DNA from: Isoetes taiwanensis
Taxonomy: Eukaryota > Streptophyta > Lycopodiopsida > Isoetales > Isoetaceae
Direction of reading: 5' to 3'
DNA: 64,000 nt
Assembly (NCBI GenBank): GCA_021234155.1
Contig: JAJEKV010000087.1
Location: forward strand, 4,135,242 to 4,199,241
Shown: piece by piece, positions 36,001 to 46,578 of the stretch
Layout of the letters: the number at the start of each line of letters is the position of its first letter
Numbering within the stretch: position 1 is the first letter of the stretch
Made by a program: the position numbers and the translations under genes
The notes under the pieces: model-generated
The model's input: only the letters and a program-made list of their open reading frames with translations
What the model was told of the DNA's origin: nothing
Database searches by the model: none

Positions 36001-38628
36001 AACCCAATATCTTCGTATATAAGCATATCATTATGCTTCTTTTGTAAACATTGTCACGTAATATGCCACCAGCCTTGTACGCATATTCTACCATCTTCCA
36101 ATATGACATACATCTGGATGTCACAATCGACATCCTTGATATCCTCGCTAGTGTAGTATTTGATACTACTAAGTCCTTCCAACATCCAAGACCGCTACGT
36201 TGTTATTATATGATATAGTAACATGTGTGCACCAACCTTAAGTCTACACTCATATGTAACTCGTTGACATAGGCATCTAGCTATATTCATACTTGCGGCC
36301 AACTTATTTCCTCAACTTGGTTATCTAGTACCATACACATGTTGTGGTTTCGACACCACTAGCCTTAGTTGCCTTCGTCCTCAAGCTCTAGTCATTACTT
36401 CCGTATTCATATGGAATGTGAACTAAAAGTTCTAGTATATATCCTATCTTCTTTTAGTTATGTTTTACTATTAAATGGTCCTAGTACATATATACCAACG
36501 CGGAATTACTCCTCGGGATACACACACGATACCAAGTCCAGAGCACATCCTCCTTGGTGAGATGTTCATTGGGCGCCTACCTTGTTCATACTCCAGACTT
36601 TGGTATATTCAACGTGTCATTCTAGACTTTGGTATATTTGAAAGTTGTTTACAACAACTTTCAAGCACCTCTTGTCTCCCACTTGTCGTGTGGGTATATT
36701 ACTTTCGATGGTTGCGCCTGCTCCTACCAATTGTCGTCTTCTCTTCACCTTGTGTGTAACTACGTTCGACACTATTGTCCAGTCTTTTATTCGGCATCTT
36801 GATGCTCCCAACCGACATAAGATGTGGCCATTTCCTTAATTTATATATCATGCATAATGTTCCTGTATTTAACCAACATCATTAAGCGTATCCACATCGT
36901 TACGTGGTCTTCTTTCTCCTCTATAATCTTGCGTCTTTATTGCACACTTCAGGAACAACAATCTCCTTGGGAAACGCAATATATGCATAAATCCTTAATC
37001 CGTACTTTATGGATCCCCATCCTCATACCACATTATTCTCTACCTTTCCGCGCATCATACCTCCATTCAAGTAGCAATAGTTATAAAATGTCGAAACCTA
37101 CACTTCTGAAGTGGTCTTTCTTTCAGGAGCTGAGTACTTATAATTCAGATCCACCTTAGTATAGTACCTCTCTAACGTGGTCGATGGTAAATAATCATAA
37201 ACCACTTCTCCATCAGATATATGGTGCTATATCTAGTCTCCTTCTACGTTGAACGGCAATATCCATCATTATATAATAGCCTCAAGCGGGACCAGGCATG
37301 TCTTCGACGCTTCCGCCGTGGACACCATAGTCACAACTGTCCTTCTGTGATACAGGAGGATTGCATGACCATAGCACTGCCAGATAGCGACCCGGGCGGT
37401 ACCAATTACGTCGAATGTATCTGTGAGATGTACCTGTAAATATAAGACTGTCTGTATGTGTGATAAATTTACGAAAATAATAATAATATGAATAAGTAAT
37501 TCAAAGGTGTACCGACGTGAATATAACCTATGGTTAAGATAGACTAGAATAGAATGAGCGTATGGAAACATTAAAGATAATTAAAAGGAGCTATTTAAAC
37601 ACATAATAAAACATAATAAAAGGAGATAATCATGTATGTCTTACACAAACTTCTGAGAGAATAACGAGACTTAGATTATCTTAGAAGGTTATGAATAGTA
37701 ATTGATGAAGAACATGTGCCTGTAGTTCATATTATAGGGGTGAATGGCAAGATATATGCCGCATAATAAATCAATCCTCGTGTGAAGTATGGAAACATTA
37801 AAGATACTCAAAACGAGAAAGTTATTTCACCACATAGTCAAATATAATAATAGGAGATAATCATATATGTCTTACACAAACTCCTAAGGGAATAACAAGG
37901 CTTAGAAAATGTTATCACAAGGTTATGAACAATAAATGATGAAGAACATCTGTCTGTAATTAACATTAACGTATATAGATAAAGATGGCAAAAACAGTAC
38001 AATATATAATTCTATTAAAGGGTAAGTATAAATGTGAGGGGCATGTAAACACTGACGATAGCAATATACGTGTTGTTAAAGCTCTAACAAAATAGGAAAA
38101 CAAAATTCTGATACAAAATTAAATTAGCGCTGGCTGTAATTAAATGGATTGCAAAGCGACGGGAGAATATAATACATATACACAGAAGTTAATATCATTA
38201 GAATCACTTTCTACTAAACAGTGCGAGCTTAATAACTCCGTATTATAATATAAGAACAAATAGAAGTTGCTTGTGTCTATACCTTTCCATAATATATAAT
38301 CAATTACACGTGTGTATAGAAAGAATGAATTCAAAATTAGCTATACTCTGAAAACAGTGACTTCCACACACCCTTGACTGTTCACTTTTGACAGTCCTAG
38401 GCAATGATCAGATCTACTCTATACCTCTACCTTCTATATCCCAGAGTTATAAATTGCACATTACAAGTCATTTCAAACTTAATCACTTTGAACATGACAA
38501 AGTCTGTGTGACCTATAATCTCACGCTATCTCTTTAAGGAGGGGAGACTTACTTCCAATGTACGATGTATTGCCACAACAAGAGTAGTCTTGATGCTGAG
38601 GACAGCATCACTTTTAAGGTGGGGAGAA

Positions 38629-40198
38629 TGTGACGTTCCACATATTTATACGCCTTTTTAAGTATAAATACGTGACACGTCACTATGAATAATTAATGGC
38701 ACATTAATTATTCATAAGCTAAGGTTAGCTATGTTAATAATTAAATTATAAAGGTGGAAACCTAACCTTAAACCCTAATTCGAATTTAGGGCTTAATCTA
38801 ATATTAAAAGGGCCTAAAATACCAAATTAGTTAATATTAGCCAACCCGAGTGCCACCGCCCAAATCGATTGGGCAAGGCAGGGTTTCCATTTTGGACACC
38901 CAAATTAGGGCTTTTGTGCCCCAATTCGAATTAGGAGCAATTGGAGATGGGGGAGGAGGAGCAGCAGCCAGGCACCCTTCAGCAAATCGAGATGGAGCCA
39001 TCCCAAGCCCGATTCGACGGTTAGTCCAGAGCTTAGCTGTGTTATTCGTAGGGTAGCCTGTTGGGCACTTGTTGTGTGTATTTCTTCTGTTTCTCTGTGT
39101 TCTCTATGCTTTACCTGTAGGAACTAACCCTTGATTGCAAAGGTGAGTTCTCCTTATCTCTGATTCTGTACTTGCTCTTAAATGATGGATTGATAGTTCT
39201 TTGCATAGTATTACTCTTGAAATGGGGGAATTACGAGGGGTAGAGACCTCTGAGCCCATGTATTGTAGTATGCTCCTAGATAGAGCCCTGTATTATCCCA
39301 TTAGATGCGGCCTGTGTACAAGAGACCACCGGGTCATAGATGCTATGGATTGGCTTAGCACCAAACAAGGGACACAGTGGCTCCTGAGACTCCTACAGTG
39401 GACTAGGCCTAATAGCCGGCCAGTGAGCTAGGCGCGATCCAGGCCGGGTATGGGTCTGACACTCCCTGGGTGCAGAGGTGTGACCCGCATGGGGCATCCT
39501 GTACTTTGAGTAGATTTAGGGCGAGTAAGTCGGGTACGGATGCGGGGGTCGCTGATGCGGCACGTATTCTCTAGTCCACCCATAGAACCACTGTGATCCT
39601 GGAAGGGGACGCCTCCCTGACCTGCCTCATCGGACCGGGGCGTCATGAACCCTGGAGTAGGCTCAGCAGGGTGATACCTCGAGCCTGCGTCTCCGGAAGG
39701 CTATAGCGAAGCCATAGCGTGAATCGACCCATCTGCAAAGTGTGCACAGGAGGGGCGGATGGAGTGGACAACCCTAGCCGATGTTCTATGCAAGCCAACG
39801 CCAGGTTATACCTCTGTCTGCTGATCTCTTGAGACCGAGCCGTCAGTCTATCCTCACAGGAGTCTGAACCGGGGTAGAACCATGGGTTTGGGGTGTTTTC
39901 CTTAGGATTAGATGCATATTCTTTGCCGTTACTTGGATGGATGTGCCACGCTTCGTGGTGGTTATTTATATATATATATATGTATGCTGTGTCCTAACAT
40001 GTATTCACGCTTCCACGACTTAGGAGTCCCATTGAAGGCGTGGGCCGAATGACACCTCCATGTCCTTCACTCGGGCATCTTTCTATAGATGGCCCGAGTT
40101 AGACGGAGGGCCCTGCTCATGGCGAGATGGTCGCCATGGGAGGTGAAAGTCCCCGTATGTATACGGCCGGGGGTCGTATATATTCAGGGAGCATCACA
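38629..40198 (+). repeat. LTR 3 (3' LTR of the array)
   Basis: 1570 bp, TGTGACG to GCATCACA. It differs from LTR 1 by a deletion of about 40 bp near 39378 (region GGTGAAGCGGG to CATAAAA) and scattered small changes. Followed directly by GAAAA. Confidence 0.92.
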
Positions 40199-40203
40199 GA
40201 AAA
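40199..40203. repeat. Target-site duplication GAAAA, right copy
   Basis: Matches 19136-19140 and joins the interrupted TTTCGCTTACGCGAAA cluster. Confidence 0.9.
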
Positions 40204-40350
40204 CAACAGTTTCGCTTACACGAAAATTATTTCGCATAAGCGAAACTGAAGTTTCGCTTACGCGAAATTTTTTAAACTTCACGTAAGCGAAATTGACGCG
40301 AAAAGATTTTCACTTAAGCGAAACAGTTGCTTTCGCTTACGCAAAAGTTT
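40204..40350. repeat. Cluster of TTTCGCTTACGCGAAA-type repeats, right part
   Basis: About six copies in alternating orientation (around 40211, 40229, 40251, 40278, 40305, 40333), continuing the cluster at 19029-19140. The joined cluster would be about 255 bp with at least ten copies, lying 450 bp upstream of the transposase start at 40802. Confidence 0.85.
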
Positions 40351-40801
40351 GTAAAGCGTTTTAGGGTATTTTGTTGAGTGAAAAAAAGTTTTTGCACCAC
40401 TGTTTGGTCTGTTTTGAGCAGATGAATTATTATATATAAGAAAAACGTGTTTAGCCCTAGAATTCACCTCGAACGTTGACTACCAAGTCGAGTCAACATA
40501 CTCCTTGGGAAACGGTCAGCCTTTGAGGTGTGGGTTTTGCGTTCAGGGCCTGACGCTGGAATATGTGAAGTGAGATTACTCCTTCCCAGAGTTTTCTGAC
40601 CTTGGGTTCCTACCCTGTTCCTTAGAGACCTATAGGTTACTGTCCTTCCCTCCTTACGCTCGAACGAAATGTCGATGTAACGTATGCGTAGTGAGCTTGC
40701 TCCTTCGCATATATACACGTCGGCCTTTAGTTCGGACGATTAAGGAGTCTTTACTCTTTAGAATAGCAGAGCAGAGACAGTAATTTTAGATAGCAGTAGG
40801 G
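40351..40801 (+). promoter_or_regulatory. Upstream region of the third hAT gene
   Basis: A TATA-like TTATTATATATAAG lies at about 40425-40438, followed by a 360-base moderately GC-rich leader without long open frames, ending at the ATG at 40802. This is compatible with a transposase promoter and leader; inferred from position only. Confidence 0.35.
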
Positions 40802-42525
40802 ATGGCAGCTGGTCATGCATCTACATCAGGCGGCGCCAGTGGCCATGCATCTACATCTGGCGCCACCAGTGGTCATGCATCATCATCTAGGGGTGTGCGG
40901 CCGTCGCGTGGTCCTGGCAGGGCCACGGGGGTTGCAGCAGCACGTGGAAGAATTATATGCCGAAATACTGGTGGTCGAAGGAGAGGTCCTGAGTGGGGAT
41001 TTGTGAAGGAGTTTGGTCAGAATGAGTGGCAATGTGTGTTTTGTGGGTACACGTCAATAAATGGATCTGCGACAAGAATTTGAGCTCATATTTTACGGAA
41101 CTCTAAAATTGGGGTGCAAACTTGTACGGCATCTGCTGACATACGACAAGATGCAATTGAAGTATTGGGTCGAAAAAAAAAATCAACAGAAAAACACAGT
41201 CACGGGATAGTCAAGGACCGTCACCGTGTCAAGCAGAAGAGATCAATTACACCACCCCTCCTTCAGCGCTAATGTACCAACCAGAGGGTGGACTAGGGTC
41301 GATAGGAGGGTTAAGTACGGGTGAAAAAAGAATGGCAGAGACAATTAAAATAGTGGAAAGACAGACTAAGCAACAGAGGGTTGACCAGTGTTTAACATCA
41401 GAGCAACTGAAGAAGATGCAATTGAAGGTTGTAGAGGCATTTTTATATGCCGGATTTTCTCCACATGTCTTAGAACACAAAGCAATGAAAGAAGCCTTCC
41501 AAGAAGTTGCCAAAGCGGGGTCGGCTTTCAGGTTGCCTTCATACAAGCATGCCAATAACAAAATGGTCGATGAAATACATGGAAAAATGGTCGAGAGGGT
41601 GGAGATGAAGTTGTGTCGTGTTACTAAAGCCAGGCAGGCTTCACTAGTGACTGATGTTTGGAGCAATGTAAACAAGGACCACCTTATAAACTTCATGATC
41701 GTCTATCAAGGGGGCGAAGTATTTTTGAAGACCGTGGAAACTAAAACTGATCAGGTGACAGGAGATTGGATTTTTCAGAAAACAAAGGCTGTGATAGAGA
41801 GTTTTGGACCGAAGAGAATATTTCAGGTTGTAATGGGTAACGCGTCTAATTGTAAGTTAGCCGGTGAATTGTTGGAGTCCGAATTTCCAGGATTGCACGC
41901 CACCAGCTGTCAATGCCATTGCCTAAACTTGTTGCTCAAGGACTGGTTTTCACAGCACACTTGGTTCAAATATCCCATTCAAAAAGCATGTCGTCTTGTG
42001 AAATTCATCACAAAGAAGCCGTCAATTTATGCCATATACAAGTCATTGTGTTAGAAGGCCCTATCACTCATGAATCCTGGCCAGACTCGGTTTGGTTCTA
42101 ATTACATTTGTCTTGAAAGAGTGCTTAGGTGTCGTGACCCGATTATCTCGGCCTTTAACTATACAGACTTCTTTGAATAGGAGAGGAGACAGAAGGGAAA
42201 AAATGCATCAAAACACCGGCAACAAGCCGCTGTCCTTCGAGAAATGCTTGGGCGGGAGACATTTTGGAAAGGCGTAAAGAATGTTGTGAGGTGCATGCAA
42301 CCTGTTTGTCATGCCATCAAAACCCTTGATTTTTCGAAGGCAAGTACTGGCAAGGTCTGGAGGTGTTGGCACTCGATTCAATCGTTCCTAGAACGTGACG
42401 GGCACAACGTACCCTTTCATAATGCCAAGCGCGCAGCATTGCTCAGGGACTTCATTGTACGATGGAAAAAGTCATACAATGACCTTATGCCCAATTCGAA
42501 GTTAACAAAAGCGATCCAGAAATGA
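40802..42525 (+). pseudogene. hAT transposase pseudogene (BED-like finger and DUF659), C-terminus lost
   Basis: The ATG at 40802 starts a Gly/Ala/Ser-rich leader with three copies of a GHASTSG-like peptide. An R-rich patch follows, then a BED-like finger (WQCVFCGYTSINGSATRI, TGA at 41081, then AHILRNSKIGVQTCTASA in the same frame). After a shift near 41270 an intact 260-codon frame carries the DUF659 core: RQASLVTDVWSNVNKDHLIN, then FQVVMGNASNCKLAGELLE and CQCHCLNLLLKDW. Beyond the stop at 42052 come pieces PGQTRFGSNYICLERVLR and ETFWKGVKNVVRCMQPV in other frames, typical of the segment after DUF659. The dimerisation domain is not found. At least one stop and three shifts make it a pseudogene. 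Confidence 0.82.
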
Positions 42526-42531
42526 ACTTAT

Positions 42532-43029
42532 TTGTTCACTGCTCCTGGAAGTGAGATACATGTGCTCGTTCTAATCCAATATGGGAATTTTCTACGAGCA
42601 ACATCTAAAAGTTACAGGGCATTGAATGTGGACATTGTGGATGAGCATGCAATCCACACAATCACTGTAACTGCTGACGGGGAACGGGGCGTGGAATTGC
42701 AAATTGTGTTGAGAACATGCTTTTGGATCTCCCTACGTAATTTCATTGTGAGGAAGAGAAATCTGTTGTATGAGTTCAGGGATTATGTGAATGCCATAAA
42801 GATTCTAAGGAACACCGAGGTGGCATCCATTGAAGGACCTGAAGTTCTACTTTTCTTATTGCCCACAGATGGTGCAAACATTCTGTCACTGTTAAGCATG
42901 ACCCATGACCAACCTACACACGTCAACCTGCTAGTTGTTATTGTCAGGGTCAAAGAACATGGGATGTTCCCTTGTTTTCTAGTCGCAGACGGGTATGGCA
43001 AAAAGGATATTGCAGAGTTGAAGTTCTGA
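42532..43029 (+). other. Unrecognised open frame next to the hAT pseudogene
   Basis: A 165-codon frame contains NAIKILRNTEVASIEGPEVL, LLPTDGANILSLLSMTHDQ and FPCFLVADGYGKKDIAELKF, a protein-like composition. It follows the broken transposase in a different frame and shows none of the hAT C-terminal motifs. A second frame, downstream at about 43040-43210, also looks coding (GFHFFLRGLELGYAPMFHSS) and runs to the left inverted repeat. It may be a remnant of another gene or a transposon accessory protein. I cannot assign a family. Confidence 0.3.
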
Positions 43030-43139
43030 CCTAAGCAGGGACATCTGTTTGAGAAGCTGAGTCTGCAATCATTGGGTTTCACTTTTTCTTGCGAGGTTTG
43101 GAGTTAGGCTATGCACCAATGTTTCATTCCTCTACAAAA

Positions 43140-43452
43140 CCTGCTCCTCAGATGTTTGAAGCTCTCCGTGACAAAAAAGCGATTAGAGGTCTTCAAGGAG
43201 TTCTCTCATTTCTATGATAATAAAACATGTATTTCCATTTTCTGCTCTATTACACTTGTCCTTATGCTTCTACAATACTTCTTCCATGCCGAGCACCAGA
43301 CATTTCTTCAGGCCAATTCCCATAAAGCCATGGTATCAAGTATTCTATTCTCTAGAAGTAGCGAATTGAATTAATTGTCAAAACATGACTTTCAACTATG
43401 ATTTAAGCCACTTCACCCTCCGGCCATGGAGGGCAACCCTCCGTGTGCAGCA
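43140..43452. repeat. Left arm of ~315-bp inverted repeat around the kinase gene
   Basis: Pairs with the complement of 46262-46578 at roughly 85-90% identity by eye. Long shared words include TTGTCCTTATGCTTCT, CATGCCGAGCACCA, TTTCTTCAGGCCAATTCCC and CACCCTCCGGCCATGGAGGG. The last 57 bases overlap the 3' end of the kinase reading frame. Confidence 0.88.
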
Positions 43453-45281
43453 CCTTGTTTTTTTATAGCATACAAGAGAGCTCATAAATGGCATGCTAAA
43501 CGTGACTTGGTCCAACTTGGTCAGCATCGTCTGCACCTCTAACCCAACTTGGGGAATCCAATCTGATTCCATTTGGGGTCTTGTGCAATGTGTTGGAGAG
43601 CAATTCCAAGTGCTCCACATGGTGTTTAGTAGCTGGTTCAGATCAAACTTGCGTGCCTTGTCTCGTATTGGGGATTCGATACAGTGCTTCAAATAATCGC
43701 ACATGTTTTGAAACCTCTGGCTTTGTTCCGTAGTACCCATAGCCTCCAAGAAAGAATGCTTGCATGCAAAATCAGCAAGGTAATAGATAAAGTAGGCTGC
43801 CCCTAAGAGGTCGAAGTCGACCCTTGCAGCCACCATCTTAGTTCCATCTCTTTTGGGACCCCAATACAAATCATCATGCATGTATGGATAGGCAAGTCTT
43901 TCATTCTCAATGGCCTTTTTGCCAGCACCATCCATGCCTTTGTATGCCCACTGCTTCACTTCCACTGGCTCACCTATTAGCCTTTCTTCTCCCCAATCAC
44001 ATATACCAATATAAATAGCCTGAGGGTCCGTGCATCCTTTCTCTTTCCCAAAGTCAAAATGAAGCAAGACATTGCTCGAGTCCAAATCCATGTGTAAATG
44101 GTGCTCTTTATGAAGCTTAAGCAAGCCGCTTAAAAACGACATAGTTAGATCACCCACTCTTCGAGCAACATATAACTCTTGCTTCCTCCGTTGCTCAAGC
44201 TTATGGACGTCGACCTCCACACTAGGTTTATACCCTAACCTTTTAAATGCATGTCTCGCAAACTTATTATCTCCATGATGCACAAAAAGAGATGCACAAG
44301 AACCCCCATTCCAATAAGGGAATATCAACCCTGTTCTTTCCAATCCAGTTCTACGACCAACGCAGCGTATGATAGAGCCATGTCTAACCTGGATTTGCGA
44401 CTCCCTCATGTTTTTCATCATGGCCTTTACTATCACATCGGGCCTCGCAGTACCTAACCGCACATCATCGTTCTGAAATTTAACACAATAAAGTTCGTCT
44501 TTAAGAAAACTAGAACCCAAGATATTGCATTTGTACACCGTTCCATATGTTCCTGAACCAATTCTAGTCCTGTTGATTATCTGAGAGGAATCTACCATTG
44601 CAAACCATATAGTCTTAGCATCTGCCATTTTTCTTTTTTTCCACTCTTTATCAGTCTCACCAGGACGTTTGGCTCTAATAGTTTGTGCAACACTTTCTTA
44701 ACTAGGTGGGGGGATTGATGGGTTTCCTTTCTAAGCTTTCGATTCATCCAAGCCGTATTCCATTCAACAGCCTTATCTTTTAGAGCCTCTCTCAAGCATG
44801 GACTAGTTAAATTTGCTACCGCATGAATCATATTTCCAGTTGTGCGAGATACATTGCCATCTATCCAAGCATACCTTTCAGAATCAATCTTTTCAGGTTC
44901 TAGCTCTATCATTCGAGGCCCAAAAGCTCTCTCAGCATCTTTCATGAGAGTTGAGTGACAGTCTAGCCATCCTTCGTCTGTTGTAGTAATCAACTTTAAC
45001 TCAGATGGGGTGGCGGCACATATTCACTCACAGAGCCAATTCATCAAAGCGGGTCTTAAGGAAGACCATGGCTATTGGGGTCTTGATCTTTTCCTCTGCA
45101 TCTGAGTAGAGGACTCGGCTTCTAGGTTCATGTGAGGCTCTGCTTCTAGCCTAAGTCCTCCTTTAGGGTTCATGTGAGGCTCTGCTTCTAGTCTAAGTTC
45201 TTCTAACTCTTGTGGATTCATGGCAATTTTTGAAGAAACTGTGTAGCTAGCAATATGCCAATGGTAGCAAAGCAGCAACAA
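43396..45281 (-). pseudogene. Protein-kinase-like gene, probably broken at its N-terminal half
   Basis: A 410-codon open frame (44628-43396) has the kinase order: glycine loop IGSGTYGTVYK (residues 23-33), ATP-site lysine K50 in YCVKF, catalytic loop HMDLDSSNV (179-187; D181 and N186 kept, the usual R and K replaced by M and D), DWG (211-213) in place of DFG, and a YMHDDLYWGPKRDG segment. ATP binding is plausible; catalysis is uncertain given the changed loop. Upstream in another frame (44993-44592) runs DEGWLDCHSTLMKDAERAFG, and further up (45281-45072) a start with two copies of LRLEAEPHMN. The junctions at about 44650 and 45040-45070 need frameshifts or introns. The gene fills the space between two inverted repeats, which suggests transposon carriage. 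The last residues (CTRRVALHGRRVKWLKS) are encoded by the repeat arm itself. Confidence 0.7.
45110..45215. repeat. Tandem duplication coding the LRLEAEPHMN peptide twice
   Basis: GGTTCATGTGAGGCTCTGCT occurs at about 45126 and 45168, 42 bases apart. The period is a multiple of three, so the peptide repeat stays in frame on the minus strand. Confidence 0.8.
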
Positions 45282-45369
45282 TACCTAAAAGTCTGGGGGG
45301 GAAAAAATCCACTTTAGTGAGTGTCAAAATCGTAAGCCGTAAAATAATTCATTAAGATTCTAGTAAACT

Positions 45370-45476
45370 ACTGAGTTTCAAGTTTGACGGTTATAGGCAC
45401 CCTACTGAGTTTCAAGTTGATGGTTATAGGCACCCGACGGTTAAACTACTAAGTTTCACGGTTGACGATTATAGGA
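45370..45476. repeat. ~38-bp tandem repeat, three copies
   Basis: CTACTGAGTTTCAAGTTTGA with GGTTATAGGCACCC recurs at about 45369, 45404 and 45445, the last diverged. Confidence 0.75.
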
Positions 45477-45977
45477 AATGCATTTTTCTCATTCTCTTCG
45501 ACAAGTTTAAGTTATGATCTGCCCCAACTACCGACTCCATGAGGGAACTCCCTCATAGAAGTTGGCAAACTCAACTGAACATATTGCACTTGACCACCTG
45601 GCAAACTCACGAATATTTAATAAAATGTACGCCAATCTCTATATTAATGTTGGACTTTCGTCGACAACACCGTCAGAAAATAGGGTATATCTCATTAAAA
45701 TATCCTCCTAATCTTCCATGAGAGTACAACACCTACCTTTCAAAACCGTGTGACCGAAGCCAACAAGCGGCACCAGGAGAGGGCTATACACCTCGATAGA
45801 AGGTTGACCCTAGCAATCCTCGACATCAGCAATGACACCCACCCTCGGCATGGCACAATTCAATGTGGCATGCCAGGCGAATGAATTGTTGAAAACACTA
45901 ACACCTAATCTCTCTTCAACTCCCTAACATTGCTACTGTTGTCGATAAAAAGGGTAGGCAACAAAACTTCTAATTCT

Positions 45978-46066
45978 TATTTTTTTCTTTTTTTCTTTTT
46001 TTCTTTTTTTCTTTTTTTCTTTTTTTCTTTTTTTCTTTTTTTCTTTTTTTCTTTTTTTCTTTTTTT
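45978..46066. repeat. (CTTTTTTT)n microsatellite
   Basis: About eleven perfect copies of the 8-base unit CTTTTTTT. Because the unit is not a multiple of three it cycles through a Phe/Ser/Leu-rich peptide in the plus frames, which is not a gene. Confidence 0.95.
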
Positions 46067-46261
46067 CGTTATTTGCATAATTTCAACTATCTACGAAAAT
46101 AAGTCTGGATTCGTCCATAGAACAAGACGCTCACCATCGTCATGCCCCTCGATGGAGGGGGGCAACAGGCAAGGGCCTCACTATGGAAGAACCCTAGACC
46201 TACAATAAAGAAGCAACAAAGAAAAACTAACTAAATTTGGCTTAAAAACTAAGAAAAAGGT

Positions 46262-46578
46262 AAAAAGGTGCTGCGCATGGAGGGTTGCCCTCCATGGCCG
46301 GAGGGTGACGTGGCTTAAATCATACTTCAAAGTCATGTTTCCACAATCAATCGAAATTGCTACTTCAAAATAATAGAATATCTGATACCATGAGTTTTGG
46401 GGAATTGGCCTGAAGAAATCTTTGGTGCTCGGCATGGAACAAGTATTGCAGAAGCATAAGGACAAGTTTAATAGAGCAGAGAATGGAAATACATGTTTTG
46501 TTAGCATAGAGATGAGAAAACTCTTTGAAGACCTTTGATCTATTTTTTGTGCTCGGGAGAAGGAAAACATAGAGCATT
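46262..46578. repeat. Right arm of ~315-bp inverted repeat
   Basis: Complement of the left arm at 43140-43452. The outer ends (near 46578 and 43140) fade out gradually, so exact termini and a target duplication could not be set. Confidence 0.88.

Larger units (their letters stand above)
32701..38628 (+). mobile_element. Internal region 2 (non-coding, without nested transposon)
   Basis: 5928 bp and collinear with internal region 1, including the module pair (32885-33078), the inner purine tract plus LTR-like start (35030-35076) and the final purine tract (38616-38628). It retains the empty target of the 4.4-kb transposon at 38556-38559. Long identical stretches alternate with short mismatch clusters (for example 34170-34260, 34640-34830, 35515-35580, 37090-37450). 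No retroviral protein is encoded. Confidence 0.87.
19141..40198 (+). mobile_element. 21-kb LTR-retrotransposon array: LTR-int-LTR-int-LTR
   Basis: Three LTRs (19141-20733, 31083-32700, 38629-40198) alternate with two internal regions that are 5.92 kb each once a nested transposon is removed. Only the outermost ends carry a target duplication (GAAAA, 19136-19140 and 40199-40203). The array therefore arose after one insertion, most simply by unequal recombination between LTRs. The primer site TGGTATCAGAGC and the purine tract AAGGTGGGGAGAA next to TGTGACG are of the style seen in plant Ty3/gypsy elements. I found no gag, protease, reverse transcriptase or integrase in either strand of the internal regions, so this is a large non-autonomous (LARD-like) element that needs an autonomous partner. 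Confidence 0.9.
45282..46261. other. Region upstream of the kinase-like gene, inside the inverted repeats
   Basis: No gene. It includes a three-copy ~38-bp repeat (45370-45476) with ACTGAGTTTCAAGTT and GGTTATAGGCACCC, and an octanucleotide microsatellite (45978-46066). If the kinase-like gene is transcribed, its promoter should lie here. Confidence 0.45.

Noticed and set aside
19141-40198. Segmental duplication of host DNA
   Set aside because: The repeated units have LTR ends, primer sites, purine tracts and a target duplication, so they are a retroelement array.
45930-46208. Phe/Ser-rich protein
   Set aside because: It is a translation of the (CTTTTTTT)n microsatellite.
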